From NCBI GenBank assembly GCA_041653835.1, contig JBAZEP010000035.1:1-17126 (forward strand): 17,126 nucleotides of DNA, read 5' to 3'. Below the pieces are notes generated by a model. It saw nothing but the letters and a program-made list of their open reading frames with translations, was not told the DNA's origin and made no database searches. Of this stretch, positions 1-7,399 are shown in pieces. The DNA is from UBA10183 sp041653835. Its GTDB lineage: Bacteria; Omnitrophota; Gorgyraeia; Gorgyraeales; Gorgyraeaceae. The position numbers and the translations under genes are program-made. How positions within the stretch are numbered: the first letter of the stretch is position 1; every line of letters starts with the position of its first letter.

Positions 1-222
1 AGTCCCCTGAGTCCGCTCTAGTACATATTTTATCTTAAGCCCATGGTTAAAATTATCTACGACCTCTCTCGTATTGTCCGAAGAATTATTATCGACCACC
101 AACACTTCATCCGGCAGGCGTGTCTGCGCAGTAAGAGATAGCAGGGCATCCTTCAGCATATCAGCTCTATTGTAAGTAACTACGATAACGGAAATTTTTA
201 ATTTATCCTCGATTTTCGTCAT
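1..222 (-). CDS. Family 2 glycosyltransferase, N-terminal part (cut by left edge)
   Basis: This is the N-terminal part of a GT-A fold glycosyltransferase of family 2. These enzymes transfer a sugar from a nucleotide or lipid donor at the cytoplasmic face of the membrane. Visible hallmarks are the first beta strand with VIVVTYNR, the SLTAQT helix, and the second strand VLVVDNNSSDNT holding the UDP-binding aspartate. The end at ERTQGT matches the usual 'E..xG.sxARN' stretch, which would continue outside the window. I chose the ATG at 222-220 because AAGGA (227-231) lies four bases upstream and a consensus promoter predicts transcription starting near 240. The in-frame ATG at 237 would be almost leaderless and lacks a ribosome binding site. 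It has its own promoter, so it is probably a separate transcription unit from the genes to its right. The acceptor and product cannot be judged from this fragment. Confidence 0.9.
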   Translation of the reverse strand, partial: MTKIEDKLKISVIVVTYNRADMLKDALLSLTAQTRLPDEVLVVDNNSSDNTREVVDNFNHGLKIKYVLERTQGT

Positions 223-226
223 ATCA

Positions 227-231
227 TCCTT
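227..231 (-). promoter_or_regulatory. Ribosome binding site for the left-edge GT2 gene
   Basis: AAGGA on the minus strand, four bases before the ATG at 222. It decides the start in favour of 222 over the upstream in-frame ATG at 237. Confidence 0.6.
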
Positions 232-246
232 ATTCATTTGAGCAAA

Positions 247-275
247 ATTATAGTTTGTTAATCTACCTCTGTCAA
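247..275 (-). promoter_or_regulatory. Perfect-consensus sigma-70 promoter (TTGACA, 17-base spacer, TATAAT)
   Basis: On the minus strand TTGACA (270-275) is followed by exactly 17 bases and TATAAT (247-252). Both hexamers match the housekeeping consensus at every position. Transcription should start near 240, giving a leader of about 18 bases before the ATG at 222. It lies in the only gap between the end of the radical SAM operon and the GT2 gene. A short TGTC-TT-GACA inverted repeat overlaps the -35 box, but it is too short to call an operator. Confidence 0.8.
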
Positions 276-308
276 GACAATTTAAGACTCATACTATGCT
301 TTCCCTGG

Positions 309-1415
309 TTAATTACATTCTTTGCAAAAATAAAATTCTTGAGCTTGGCATTTTCTCAGCGTTCCCTTGTATAGCTCCGAATTAAAAATAACTTTTAAAG
401 GCGCCTCTGTCGCATTTCCCAAATCCATCAGACCTACCTGATCGTGACAGCATGCGGTCACGGCCCCGTCAAAAAAAATAGATGGGACAGTAAAATTACA
501 ACCGCCTTTTTTTGCCTTAATTCCGAAATCTTTTCCGGTTAAATCATACTCAAATCTTAGGTACCGTCTCATTTCCTCTGAAACTACATTATCAAAAAAG
601 AATTTGATCTCCTCCGGAGAAGCGATTTTCGGAAGAGTTAAGCCGGTACTGTACCTTAGGGCATTAATTGATCTGCCTCCTAATCCAACAAAAAAATCTG
701 TTAATTTATCAAGTTGATGCAGATTATATTTAGTCGGATTCATTTTGATACAAACGATATTTCTATTTATCTGGAGCATTTTAACCAGGTTGTTTATCAC
801 GAGTTCAAAATCTGTATTTCTCATTACTTTCTCGTGCACTTCCCTGGTAATGCCCCCCACGTTTACCCATATCTGTTTCCAAGGAAAACTCATAAATTTT
901 TCTATGTCTATTTTTACGCTCAAGTTTGTATCAAAGCGCGGGGTAAGACCGATACGTTTTTGAACCAGATAATCCAACATTTTAAAAAGTTCGGGATTAA
1001 GTAACGCCTCTCCATTAAAGTAAGGCTCGATCAAATAGTTCCCTTCTTTCAGAAAGTCTTCATTTAAATCAATTATTTTTTTAAATGCCTCAAACCTCAT
1101 CATACCCTGTTTGACCTTGTTGGAATTGTGCATCCAGCACCACACGCATCTTGCGTTACAAAATGAACATGTGTCAATTTTGAGCAGGGGCCTAGGACGT
1201 CCTTCTGAAGCGCTATAAAATATCTTAAATGGTTTAATATGCTTAAATAGCCGGGCCAAAAATTCGCCAAACTCCCTGTATTTCAAAAGTTGACAGGCCG
1301 CTTTAAACTTATATACAATCTTTTTCGTATTATCCATAACCTCTCTATTTTTATTCTCTGCCATGTTGGCTTTTCCGTATTTTATCCCATCTTCCGCACC
1401 AGTTGATAGTATCAT
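309..1415 (-). CDS. Radical SAM/SPASM-type protein, last gene of the run
   Basis: A 368-residue radical SAM protein. A basic, helix-rich leader of about 75 residues precedes the cluster motif C-x3-C-x2-C (C86, C90, C93, within FCNARCVWC), which binds the 4Fe-4S cluster that cleaves S-adenosylmethionine. The usual GGEP loop is the variant NGEA at 134-137. C-terminal cysteines C306, C322/C323, C356, C364 and C367 suggest a SPASM-like auxiliary cluster region; the protein ends three or so residues after the last CxxC. Related proteins occur in peptide-modification and glycan clusters; the substrate is unknown. The start overlaps the previous gene's stop as ATGA (1412-1415), so translation is probably coupled. 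M18 (1364) is a possible alternative start. It is preceded by a very similar paralogue. Confidence 0.85.
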   Translation of the reverse strand: MILSTGAEDGIKYGKANMAENKNREVMDNTKKIVYKFKAACQLLKYREFGEFLARLFKHIKPFKIFYSASEGRPRPLLKIDTCSFCNARCVWCWMHNSNKVKQGMMRFEAFKKIIDLNEDFLKEGNYLIEPYFNGEALLNPELFKMLDYLVQKRIGLTPRFDTNLSVKIDIEKFMSFPWKQIWVNVGGITREVHEKVMRNTDFELVINNLVKMLQINRNIVCIKMNPTKYNLHQLDKLTDFFVGLGGRSINALRYSTGLTLPKIASPEEIKFFFDNVVSEEMRRYLRFEYDLTGKDFGIKAKKGGCNFTVPSIFFDGAVTACCHDQVGLMDLGNATEAPLKVIFNSELYKGTLRKCQAQEFYFCKECN

Positions 1416-2539
1416 AAAAAGGCGACGTTGGACCCGCCAAAAAGCCTCCGCTTTAAAGCATTTAAGATAGTGTTCTTATCAAGGCCGTAACTTAAAGAGC
1501 ATCTGTTGCAGGGATATGTGTTTCTGCAGTCCATCTTAAGCATGGCGGCCCTGATGTCATTGAGTTTTCTGCTGTTATTATATAGATTTAATATACCGTG
1601 CTTGCTCACATTGCCCAGGCCGGTTAAATTATCATAGTCCCAACAGCATAATCCCAAATCTCCGTTACAGTATATAAATAAACCTTCGAACGGCTCTGCG
1701 CAAAAACGTAGCTGATCGCCGCTCAATTTATCAGTCATTATCGACGTACCCATATTAAAAAAATTATGCATCGATTTTAAAACAAAGCTGTCGGCTTTAC
1801 CGAACCATTGCCTGTTATATTTTTGAACCTCATGTATGTTTTTATCGCATACCACTATTTGCATGGACACTTTTAACCTGCTGTTTCTATCTGCCTTTAG
1901 TTCAAAGAATCTTTCCAGATTGCCCTTAACCAAATGATAATCCAGCCCGCGCATTATGGTTTCATAAGTTTCCCTGGAGGCGCCATTAACGGTAAAAGTG
2001 ATGCTGTCTAGGGCGGAATCAAGTAACCGAGCCGCTTTCTCTTCATCGAGGCACATTGCATTGGAGTTAAGGTGGAGCGAAACAGATGGGATGTTATGTT
2101 TAATGTATTCTATCCTTTCGATCAAGAGCGGGTCAAGCAACGGTTCTCCATCCTTGTTCAGGAAAATCTTTTTAAGCCCGTTCTCGCTGAAAGTCTTACA
2201 TTCGTCGATGATCAGTTTGAATAAATCCCACGGCATGACCTCTTTTGGTCTGGTCATCTTATCATGCGGACAGCATATACAACTGGCGTTACAAAGATTT
2301 GTAGATTCAAGAAAAATATACCGGGGAATAAAGATATCTTTTTTTTCCGCATACCGCTTTGCGGCAGAACAGGCAAACTTCTTCCCTGGGCCCCGGTAAT
2401 ACTTTTTCATCATCGGATAAATAACCTTGCGCAAGCTATAAAAAAACGTATAAATAAATATTTCGATAGAATAAGAAAGCAGTTCTCCTTTAGTTCTTTT
2501 TTTAATTTTCAACTGACTCATAAATGGTATCTTTTTCAT
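1412..2539 (-). CDS. Radical SAM/SPASM-type protein
   Basis: A 375-residue radical SAM protein of the same style as the next gene downstream. An N-terminal basic and hydrophobic stretch (about residues 10-55) precedes the core, which begins at IFLESTNLC. The 4Fe-4S cysteines are C83, C87 and C90 in CNASCICC. The SAM-binding loop is KDGEP (129-133) instead of GGEP. The C-terminal cysteines C280, C291, C298/C299, C338, C344 and C347 resemble a SPASM auxiliary-cluster domain (FIYCNGDLGLCCWD, then CNRCSL). Such proteins modify peptides or small substrates; the target here is not evident. It overlaps the nucleotidyltransferase-like gene by four bases (ATGA at 2536-2539) and is itself overlapped by the next gene, which is tight operon packing. 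The C-terminal tail of about 28 residues after the last cysteine is basic. Confidence 0.87.
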   Translation of the reverse strand: MKKIPFMSQLKIKKRTKGELLSYSIEIFIYTFFYSLRKVIYPMMKKYYRGPGKKFACSAAKRYAEKKDIFIPRYIFLESTNLCNASCICCPHDKMTRPKEVMPWDLFKLIIDECKTFSENGLKKIFLNKDGEPLLDPLLIERIEYIKHNIPSVSLHLNSNAMCLDEEKAARLLDSALDSITFTVNGASRETYETIMRGLDYHLVKGNLERFFELKADRNSRLKVSMQIVVCDKNIHEVQKYNRQWFGKADSFVLKSMHNFFNMGTSIMTDKLSGDQLRFCAEPFEGLFIYCNGDLGLCCWDYDNLTGLGNVSKHGILNLYNNSRKLNDIRAAMLKMDCRNTYPCNRCSLSYGLDKNTILNALKRRLFGGSNVAFL

Positions 2540-4155
2540 AAATACATCTTTTTTAAAAGCGCCGCGGCCTTTTGGAAACAGGCCTCTGAATTCGAAGGCA
2601 ATCCGTTCAGGTCCTTTTTATACTCTTCATGAAAATCGTTAAGCCACTCAAAATCAAAGCTGGGAGAACTCTTGCATTGTCGGTATACCTGCCAGCTTGA
2701 AAGGGGCATAAAGACCTTGACCGAAGGATCGGTATGGCTCTCCATCAATTTCAACCGCAGTGCCCGCCAGAAGAAAAGCTGGAATTCGACCGCCGGCAAC
2801 CTGATTATATCGCAGCTATTCATAAGTTTGCGCATAACAGCCTCATTTTCTCTGATCCATCCAGAAAGATCGTTTACAAAATAATCTTTCATTAATTTTC
2901 TTCCCCTCCGGGATTGCAGGGGTTTACCCAATAATACGGAGAAAGGAGTGTTCAAATATGCGCCGGTAACCTGCATCCATTGCTGCAGAAAAATGAACAA
3001 ATGTATTTGCCCGGGTTCGAATCTGTTCAGGGAGATTGCCGCTTCAGGGCTAAGTAGATATAAATATAACCGCTGCGCGGAGATGCCGGAACCTATTATT
3101 GCGTTCATTTCTATAATCGCCTCTAAAGGCAGCGTTCTCTCCGGGATCATGAAGATACACATCTTTTCTTCATCGATGTGCAAAAGGTCAAAAGGCGATA
3201 TAAGCACTGACCTCACGCATCCTTTGTATTTTCCCCGCGCCAAGGAAACAACCCTCTCCGCTTTTTCTCTGTTTGTTTCAGATAATATAAAATGCAAATC
3301 CTCGAAATCGAAACGCACCTGCTCTTTTATGTCCTTGGCCCCCTGCCGCCCCGATACCTCCGGCATACATCCTATTGTCTCCTGTATCATGGAAACACAG
3401 AAACCGTATGTATCTCCGGTGCAACAGGGATCATTATTTCCGAATCTATTCTTTGCCGATGCCTTTATTTTCTCGATATGGCTTTTTCGTTTTCCGTCAA
3501 GGTATTCGCCGGCATATTCCAGTGCTTTTTTCCTGTTAAAGCAATCCCTATTTTCCCGTGCAGAGATGAATGCCTTGCAGGTATCAGCCGTCAGTTTATA
3601 GCAAAGGTAATTTCGCATAAGCGCGCGGTGTCTTTTATTCCCTATTACAAAGTTTTTTAAGAAAAGCTGCCATATAAATGCCAACTGCCCAAGAACAGGC
3701 TCATTTTTTTCTATCCCGGAGAGTTCCTTAAAATCGCCTAATATATCGGTGCCGCATAGAAGCCTGCCATTTTTCTTGCATCCGCTAAAAAGCTTATATT
3801 TAAACCATAAATCTCCCTGGCTGTAATTATCCCGGATCTGCGCTATATCATATACCGCTAATTCATCATGCCTTAAGAGAGGTATAAAACGGCTTAATCT
3901 GTTATAAAGCCTGGCCGCTTCTCTCTTACTTTCTTCGTTTTCATCAACGATGATTACCAGGTCAATATCGCTTAAGCCCAAGACATAATCATCTGCTGCC
4001 AGGCTTGAGACTAAATAAACCGAGAGTATCCCGCGCCGGCTCTTTAAAAAATAAACTATGATATTTACGGCAATAGAGTAATAAGCTTGATAAATCCGAT
4101 TAAACGGCCAAAAATTAACTTTTACTACTGCCTCCTGTAAGATCCTCTTCAGCAT
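2536..4155 (-). CDS. Nucleotidyltransferase-domain protein with large uncharacterised C-terminal region
   Basis: A 539-residue protein. Residues about 35-140 look like a DNA-polymerase-beta-type (minimal) nucleotidyltransferase fold: strand VYLVSS, then SDIDLVIIV (62-70) with metal-binding D63 and D65, and a candidate third acidic strand near D103 (AVYDIAQI). The region 'GRLLCGTDIL' (130-139) is also typical. The usual hG-S signature reads VSS, so the glycine is replaced. Residues about 155-230 are helical, like the helical partner domain of such enzymes. I recognise nothing in residues about 280-539, which contain hydrophobic strands and helices but no membrane span. The activity would be transfer of a nucleotide to an unknown acceptor. 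Nucleotidyltransferases accompany HprK-like kinases in some lasso peptide clusters, and an HprK-like gene lies upstream in this operon. Confidence 0.7.
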   Translation of the reverse strand: MLKRILQEAVVKVNFWPFNRIYQAYYSIAVNIIVYFLKSRRGILSVYLVSSLAADDYVLGLSDIDLVIIVDENEESKREAARLYNRLSRFIPLLRHDELAVYDIAQIRDNYSQGDLWFKYKLFSGCKKNGRLLCGTDILGDFKELSGIEKNEPVLGQLAFIWQLFLKNFVIGNKRHRALMRNYLCYKLTADTCKAFISARENRDCFNRKKALEYAGEYLDGKRKSHIEKIKASAKNRFGNNDPCCTGDTYGFCVSMIQETIGCMPEVSGRQGAKDIKEQVRFDFEDLHFILSETNREKAERVVSLARGKYKGCVRSVLISPFDLLHIDEEKMCIFMIPERTLPLEAIIEMNAIIGSGISAQRLYLYLLSPEAAISLNRFEPGQIHLFIFLQQWMQVTGAYLNTPFSVLLGKPLQSRRGRKLMKDYFVNDLSGWIRENEAVMRKLMNSCDIIRLPAVEFQLFFWRALRLKLMESHTDPSVKVFMPLSSWQVYRQCKSSPSFDFEWLNDFHEEYKKDLNGLPSNSEACFQKAAALLKKMYL

Positions 4156-4181
4156 AATTGGATATTTAGTCCTTTTTACTC

Positions 4182-5186
4182 CTAATGATCCTCAAAACAT
4201 GCCTCATAAATTTGCTTAAGGTTTTTACCTATCATCTCCGGGTTAAATCTTTCTGATATCTTATTTTTAGCCTCTTCGCCCATCTTTTGTCTCAAGTCTT
4301 TGTTTTCGACCAGAATGCCCATTTTTGCCACAAGGGCATCAAGATTTCCGGGTGGTATCAGGAATCCGTCTTTTCCATCATCTATTATTTCTTTCATGGC
4401 ATATACGTCGGTTGTTATTATAGGGATCCCAAATGACATCGCCTCTAAGATAGACATCCCGAAGAAATCCGCTGTAGTCGGCAGAACAAAAATATCGCAT
4501 TCAGGATAAAAAGAACTGAATAGTTCATCCCGGGTTTTTAGACCATGGTATTCGATGTTTCTACCGCCTTCCATCTTATGACTTGAAACTATCTTAAGAT
4601 ATAAATCCGCGTATCTTTCCGCCAAGATTTTAAACGCCCGCAGCAGCAGAGTCCCTCCTTTTCTTTCAAAATCGTTTCCTACGAATCCGAACGTTATATT
4701 CCGGCCGGCCCTCTTCGCGTTACCCGGCCGGGATTTGATAAATGGAGGCAGGACGTGTATTTTTTCAGGACTGTAATTAAACTGTTTTATTGCCCGGTGT
4801 TTGGCCGTCTGACTCCAGGCGATAAATCTTTTAGGCCTTACAAGCCGGCTGTATAAAAGGCATTTTGCCATTTTAACATACGGCGTTGTCTTCCAATACA
4901 GCCTGTGGCAATCCCATACGGTCGTTGTAAAAGAGCAAACAAGCGGCGTTTTTAGATTTCTAAAAAACCCTGCGGTGTAGGAATTATCGCAGGGAGGAAA
5001 CCAGCTATGCAGGTGGATCAAATCGCACCTTTCGGCTTTTTCTTTCAGCTCAGCGCCGGCGGTCCTTGTAAATTCTTCGGGCAGGCACATATCATACAAA
5101 ACACCCGGCGGCGGATTATTATATAAGTCTTCGAGGTATGTATAATCTCCGCTTAAGCCTCCCAGCATTGTCAATAGAACTTTCAT
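4182..5186 (-). CDS. Family 4 glycosyltransferase (GT-B fold)
   Basis: A retaining GT-B glycosyltransferase of about 334 residues, short for the family because the N-terminal domain is reduced. It starts with MKVLLTMLGG. The N-terminal domain includes LIHLHSWFPP and SFTTTVWD. The donor-binding C-terminal domain begins near ITFGFVGNDFERKGG, with the phosphate-contacting basic residues. The E-x7-E motif appears as D-x7-E in ADFFGMSILEAMSFGIPII, followed by DDGKDGFLIPPGN. It would transfer a sugar from a nucleotide donor to a growing glycan in the cytoplasm. I favour the ATG at 5186 because it makes an ATGA overlap with the upstream stop, as several junctions here do; an ATG two codons earlier at 5192 is also possible. 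The hydrolytic or sugar specificity cannot be inferred. Confidence 0.9.
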   Translation of the reverse strand: MKVLLTMLGGLSGDYTYLEDLYNNPPPGVLYDMCLPEEFTRTAGAELKEKAERCDLIHLHSWFPPCDNSYTAGFFRNLKTPLVCSFTTTVWDCHRLYWKTTPYVKMAKCLLYSRLVRPKRFIAWSQTAKHRAIKQFNYSPEKIHVLPPFIKSRPGNAKRAGRNITFGFVGNDFERKGGTLLLRAFKILAERYADLYLKIVSSHKMEGGRNIEYHGLKTRDELFSSFYPECDIFVLPTTADFFGMSILEAMSFGIPIITTDVYAMKEIIDDGKDGFLIPPGNLDALVAKMGILVENKDLRQKMGEEAKNKISERFNPEMIGKNLKQIYEACFEDH

Positions 5187-6109
5187 CGCCATCCCGTTAT
5201 AGAGGCATTAATCTCGCAGCCATGAGTGCAGCTCTTACAAATTTTATTGGTGCCGTTTCTTATACTGTTTCTTATCTGCCTGAATTTTTCGGAAGAATAA
5301 ATCTCGCTTATCTTGTTTTTCTTTAAATTGCCCATCGTCTCATCGATTACGGAACACGGATACACGTCCTGCGTTACAAAGATAAATATATAATTATATG
5401 GAGAGCTGCATTTAAATCTTACCGGCCTGGAGGATAATCTTTTTGCGATTATTTCAAATGTCCTTTTCCGGGTCAGAAGAAAAGGGGAATCTATTTTTGA
5501 TATCCGCCTTACAAGGGTTTGTGCATCCACTTTTTTATAGTTTTCATTTTCCGTATTGCCGATGCCCCTGGTTTCCACAAATCCCACTAATATTTTTATA
5601 CCCAGTCTTTCTGCCAGGTTAACGGCATTATTTACGTCATCCAGGTTTTCTCTTTGTATGGTATAGCGTATATCGCAGGGTATATGGAATTCCTTTGCCA
5701 GCATAAGACCTCCGAGCGCCTTATCAAAAGAAGCGCCGTTGCGGGTCCTCGCATAAACCTCCTGGGAACTGCCGTCTATGGATACGGAGAGATAATCGAA
5801 AAACTTCCCTATGTCCTTTATATTATCCCTGGTTATAAGAAGGCCGTTTGTGATAAGGGTGCATCTTATATTCCGGCTCTTTATGAAAGCTGCGAGGTCA
5901 AAGAGACAATCGTATAGTAACGGCTCTCCTCCGAGCAAATGGATGGTATCCACACCGAATGATTCCAAATCCAGGACTATCCTTAACGCATCCTTCAGCT
6001 CAATTTCAGTTTTCGGTGACCTCCATATCTTGCACATACCACAGCCTACGTTGCATCGTGTGGTAAGCACCATACTTGCGCTCTTCGGCCTTCTATCTCT
6101 AAATAACAT
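5183..6109 (-). CDS. Radical SAM/SPASM protein (short, PqqE/MoaA-like)
   Basis: A 308-residue radical SAM enzyme. The core starts almost at once, with VLTTRCN and C19, C23 and C26 (CNVGCGMC) holding the 4Fe-4S cluster. GGEP is intact at 60-63, followed by LITNG (85-89) and a VSIDG strand (109-113), all standard for the MoaA/PqqE/NirJ branch. The C-terminus carries C234, C252 (YPCSV), C291, C294 and C298 (CKSCTHGC), a SPASM-like pattern for one or more auxiliary 4Fe-4S clusters. This type usually modifies peptides or activates protein substrates; heme-like or cofactor roles are also possible. AAGGA is 13 bases upstream of the ATG, which is a long spacing. The gene follows the methylthiotransferase-like gene after a 93-base gap that holds no convincing promoter. 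Confidence 0.9.
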   Translation of the reverse strand: MLFRDRRPKSASMVLTTRCNVGCGMCKIWRSPKTEIELKDALRIVLDLESFGVDTIHLLGGEPLLYDCLFDLAAFIKSRNIRCTLITNGLLITRDNIKDIGKFFDYLSVSIDGSSQEVYARTRNGASFDKALGGLMLAKEFHIPCDIRYTIQRENLDDVNNAVNLAERLGIKILVGFVETRGIGNTENENYKKVDAQTLVRRISKIDSPFLLTRKRTFEIIAKRLSSRPVRFKCSSPYNYIFIFVTQDVYPCSVIDETMGNLKKNKISEIYSSEKFRQIRNSIRNGTNKICKSCTHGCEINASITGWR

Positions 6110-6202
6110 ATAATTTATAGTGTCCTTTTTCTCTAAACCGGGGCGGCATCAACGAAATTCTTAAAATCAATGGAACAACTATGCCTCTTTAAACCAAACA
6201 GC

Positions 6203-7381
6203 CTATAGCAAAATCCTCCTGCTCATATTAAGCGCTGATCCCATTCTCTTGGTCCGCTCAATAATGACCGCTGGGGCCACTTTTGGCATGATAGCGGAGC
6301 TATCAGTTCTGAGTGACTCATGATAGGCGAAAATATCCACCTCGTCAAAGCCGCAATTATTTACATAGCTCAATGTGTCCAGGAATTCCTCTTCTGTCTC
6401 CGAAGGAAAGCCTACTATAACCTGGGTCATGACCCTTAAATCCGGCGAAGAATCTTTTATTTGCCTGAGCGTTTCCCTAAAATTGTCAATATCATCCCAT
6501 CTCCTCATCAATCTTAGTATCCTGGGATTTCCTGATTGCACTGCCGTCAGGATACTCCCGATCCTGCGCGTCTTAAACAGCTCTACCAGCTGCTTGCGGT
6601 ATTTATGGACATAATAAGGGTGTAAATCCTGTATAAATCCTATTTTAATTCTGTCGTCCTTCTTTAATATCGCATTCAGGAGTTCCGGCAAATTCGAGCC
6701 GATATCCAGGCCATAGGCGCCGCTATCGCTGGATACTATGTGAATATCAAACTTTCTTTTAGCCAAACCTTTATCTACCTCCCTAAGCAGCTCCGGAACC
6801 GTCTTGCTCCTGATACTGCCGATCGCCTTGCGGATATTGCAGTAACTGCAAGACCCTGAACACCCTTCGGATATTCGCAAGGCCCAAGTCTTCCTGTTAA
6901 GCCCGAATCCGCCGCTTAACCCTTCTTTAAGATTAAGTTTGGTAAACTTGCACAAAGGGTGGATGAAAAATCTTATTGATACCCTTTTCAGGAAACTATA
7001 GGGAAGGATGGATTTTACTTCATTCGCGTCGTCAATGTCTTTGAATTTTTTGGAAAATCCGGTAAAGAATTCGTCAATGCGGTCTATATCTCTGGTTATA
7101 AGCATATCCCTGTCATATATTGTTTTGAGCCTGTCTAAATTCATTGCGGGAAGACATCCATATACCAGCATTTTTCCTTTGGATCTTTTCAGTCTGGCAA
7201 TAGAGCCTATAACTTCGTCTTCCGTCCGCTTAGTCAAGCCGCAGGTTACCAACATCAGATAATCCGCTTCTTCAGGCTTCATTGTCTTTTTAATGCCATT
7301 GGCATGAAAATAGTTACTTATTCTTTCCGCATCCAGATAACGCCTGCTGCAACCATAAGTCTCAATATAAAATTTTTTCAT
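6203..7381 (-). CDS. MiaB/RimO-like radical SAM methylthiotransferase lacking a TRAM domain
   Basis: A 392-residue protein of the methylthiotransferase family, which installs -SCH3 groups using two 4Fe-4S clusters. The N-terminal UPF0004-type domain keeps its three cluster cysteines: C11 (ETYGCSRR), C47 (VTCGLT) and C76 (VYGCLPA). The radical SAM cysteines are C174, C178 and C181 (CSGSCSYC). Family landmarks SGNPRILRLMRR (283-294) and VIVGFPSETEEEF (321-333) are present. The protein stops at about 392 residues, where MiaB and RimO continue with a roughly 60-residue TRAM domain used to bind tRNA or ribosomal protein; that domain is missing. Together with its place among other radical SAM genes and an exporter, this argues for a substrate other than tRNA or S12. 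A strict MiaB or RimO label is therefore not justified. AAGG lies nine bases before the ATG. Confidence 0.88.
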   Translation of the reverse strand: MKKFYIETYGCSRRYLDAERISNYFHANGIKKTMKPEEADYLMLVTCGLTKRTEDEVIGSIARLKRSKGKMLVYGCLPAMNLDRLKTIYDRDMLITRDIDRIDEFFTGFSKKFKDIDDANEVKSILPYSFLKRVSIRFFIHPLCKFTKLNLKEGLSGGFGLNRKTWALRISEGCSGSCSYCNIRKAIGSIRSKTVPELLREVDKGLAKRKFDIHIVSSDSGAYGLDIGSNLPELLNAILKKDDRIKIGFIQDLHPYYVHKYRKQLVELFKTRRIGSILTAVQSGNPRILRLMRRWDDIDNFRETLRQIKDSSPDLRVMTQVIVGFPSETEEEFLDTLSYVNNCGFDEVDIFAYHESLRTDSSAIMPKVAPAVIIERTKRMGSALNMSRRILL

Positions 7382-7399
7382 ATAAGCGTACCTTGGAAT

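Noticed and set aside
238..308. Terminator after the last radical SAM gene
   Set aside because: No GC-rich stem followed by a U-run was found between the stop at 309 and the promoter.
2948..3601. Plus-strand frame of 217 codons opposite the nucleotidyltransferase gene
   Set aside because: No recognisable motif, cysteine-rich antisense composition, and the minus-strand gene fits the operon packing.
6110..6202. A 16-codon minus-strand frame (MPPRFREKGHYKLYVI) overlapping the start of the 308-residue radical SAM gene, considered as a precursor or leader peptide
   Set aside because: No ribosome binding site, no resemblance to a known precursor, and very short; expected by chance.
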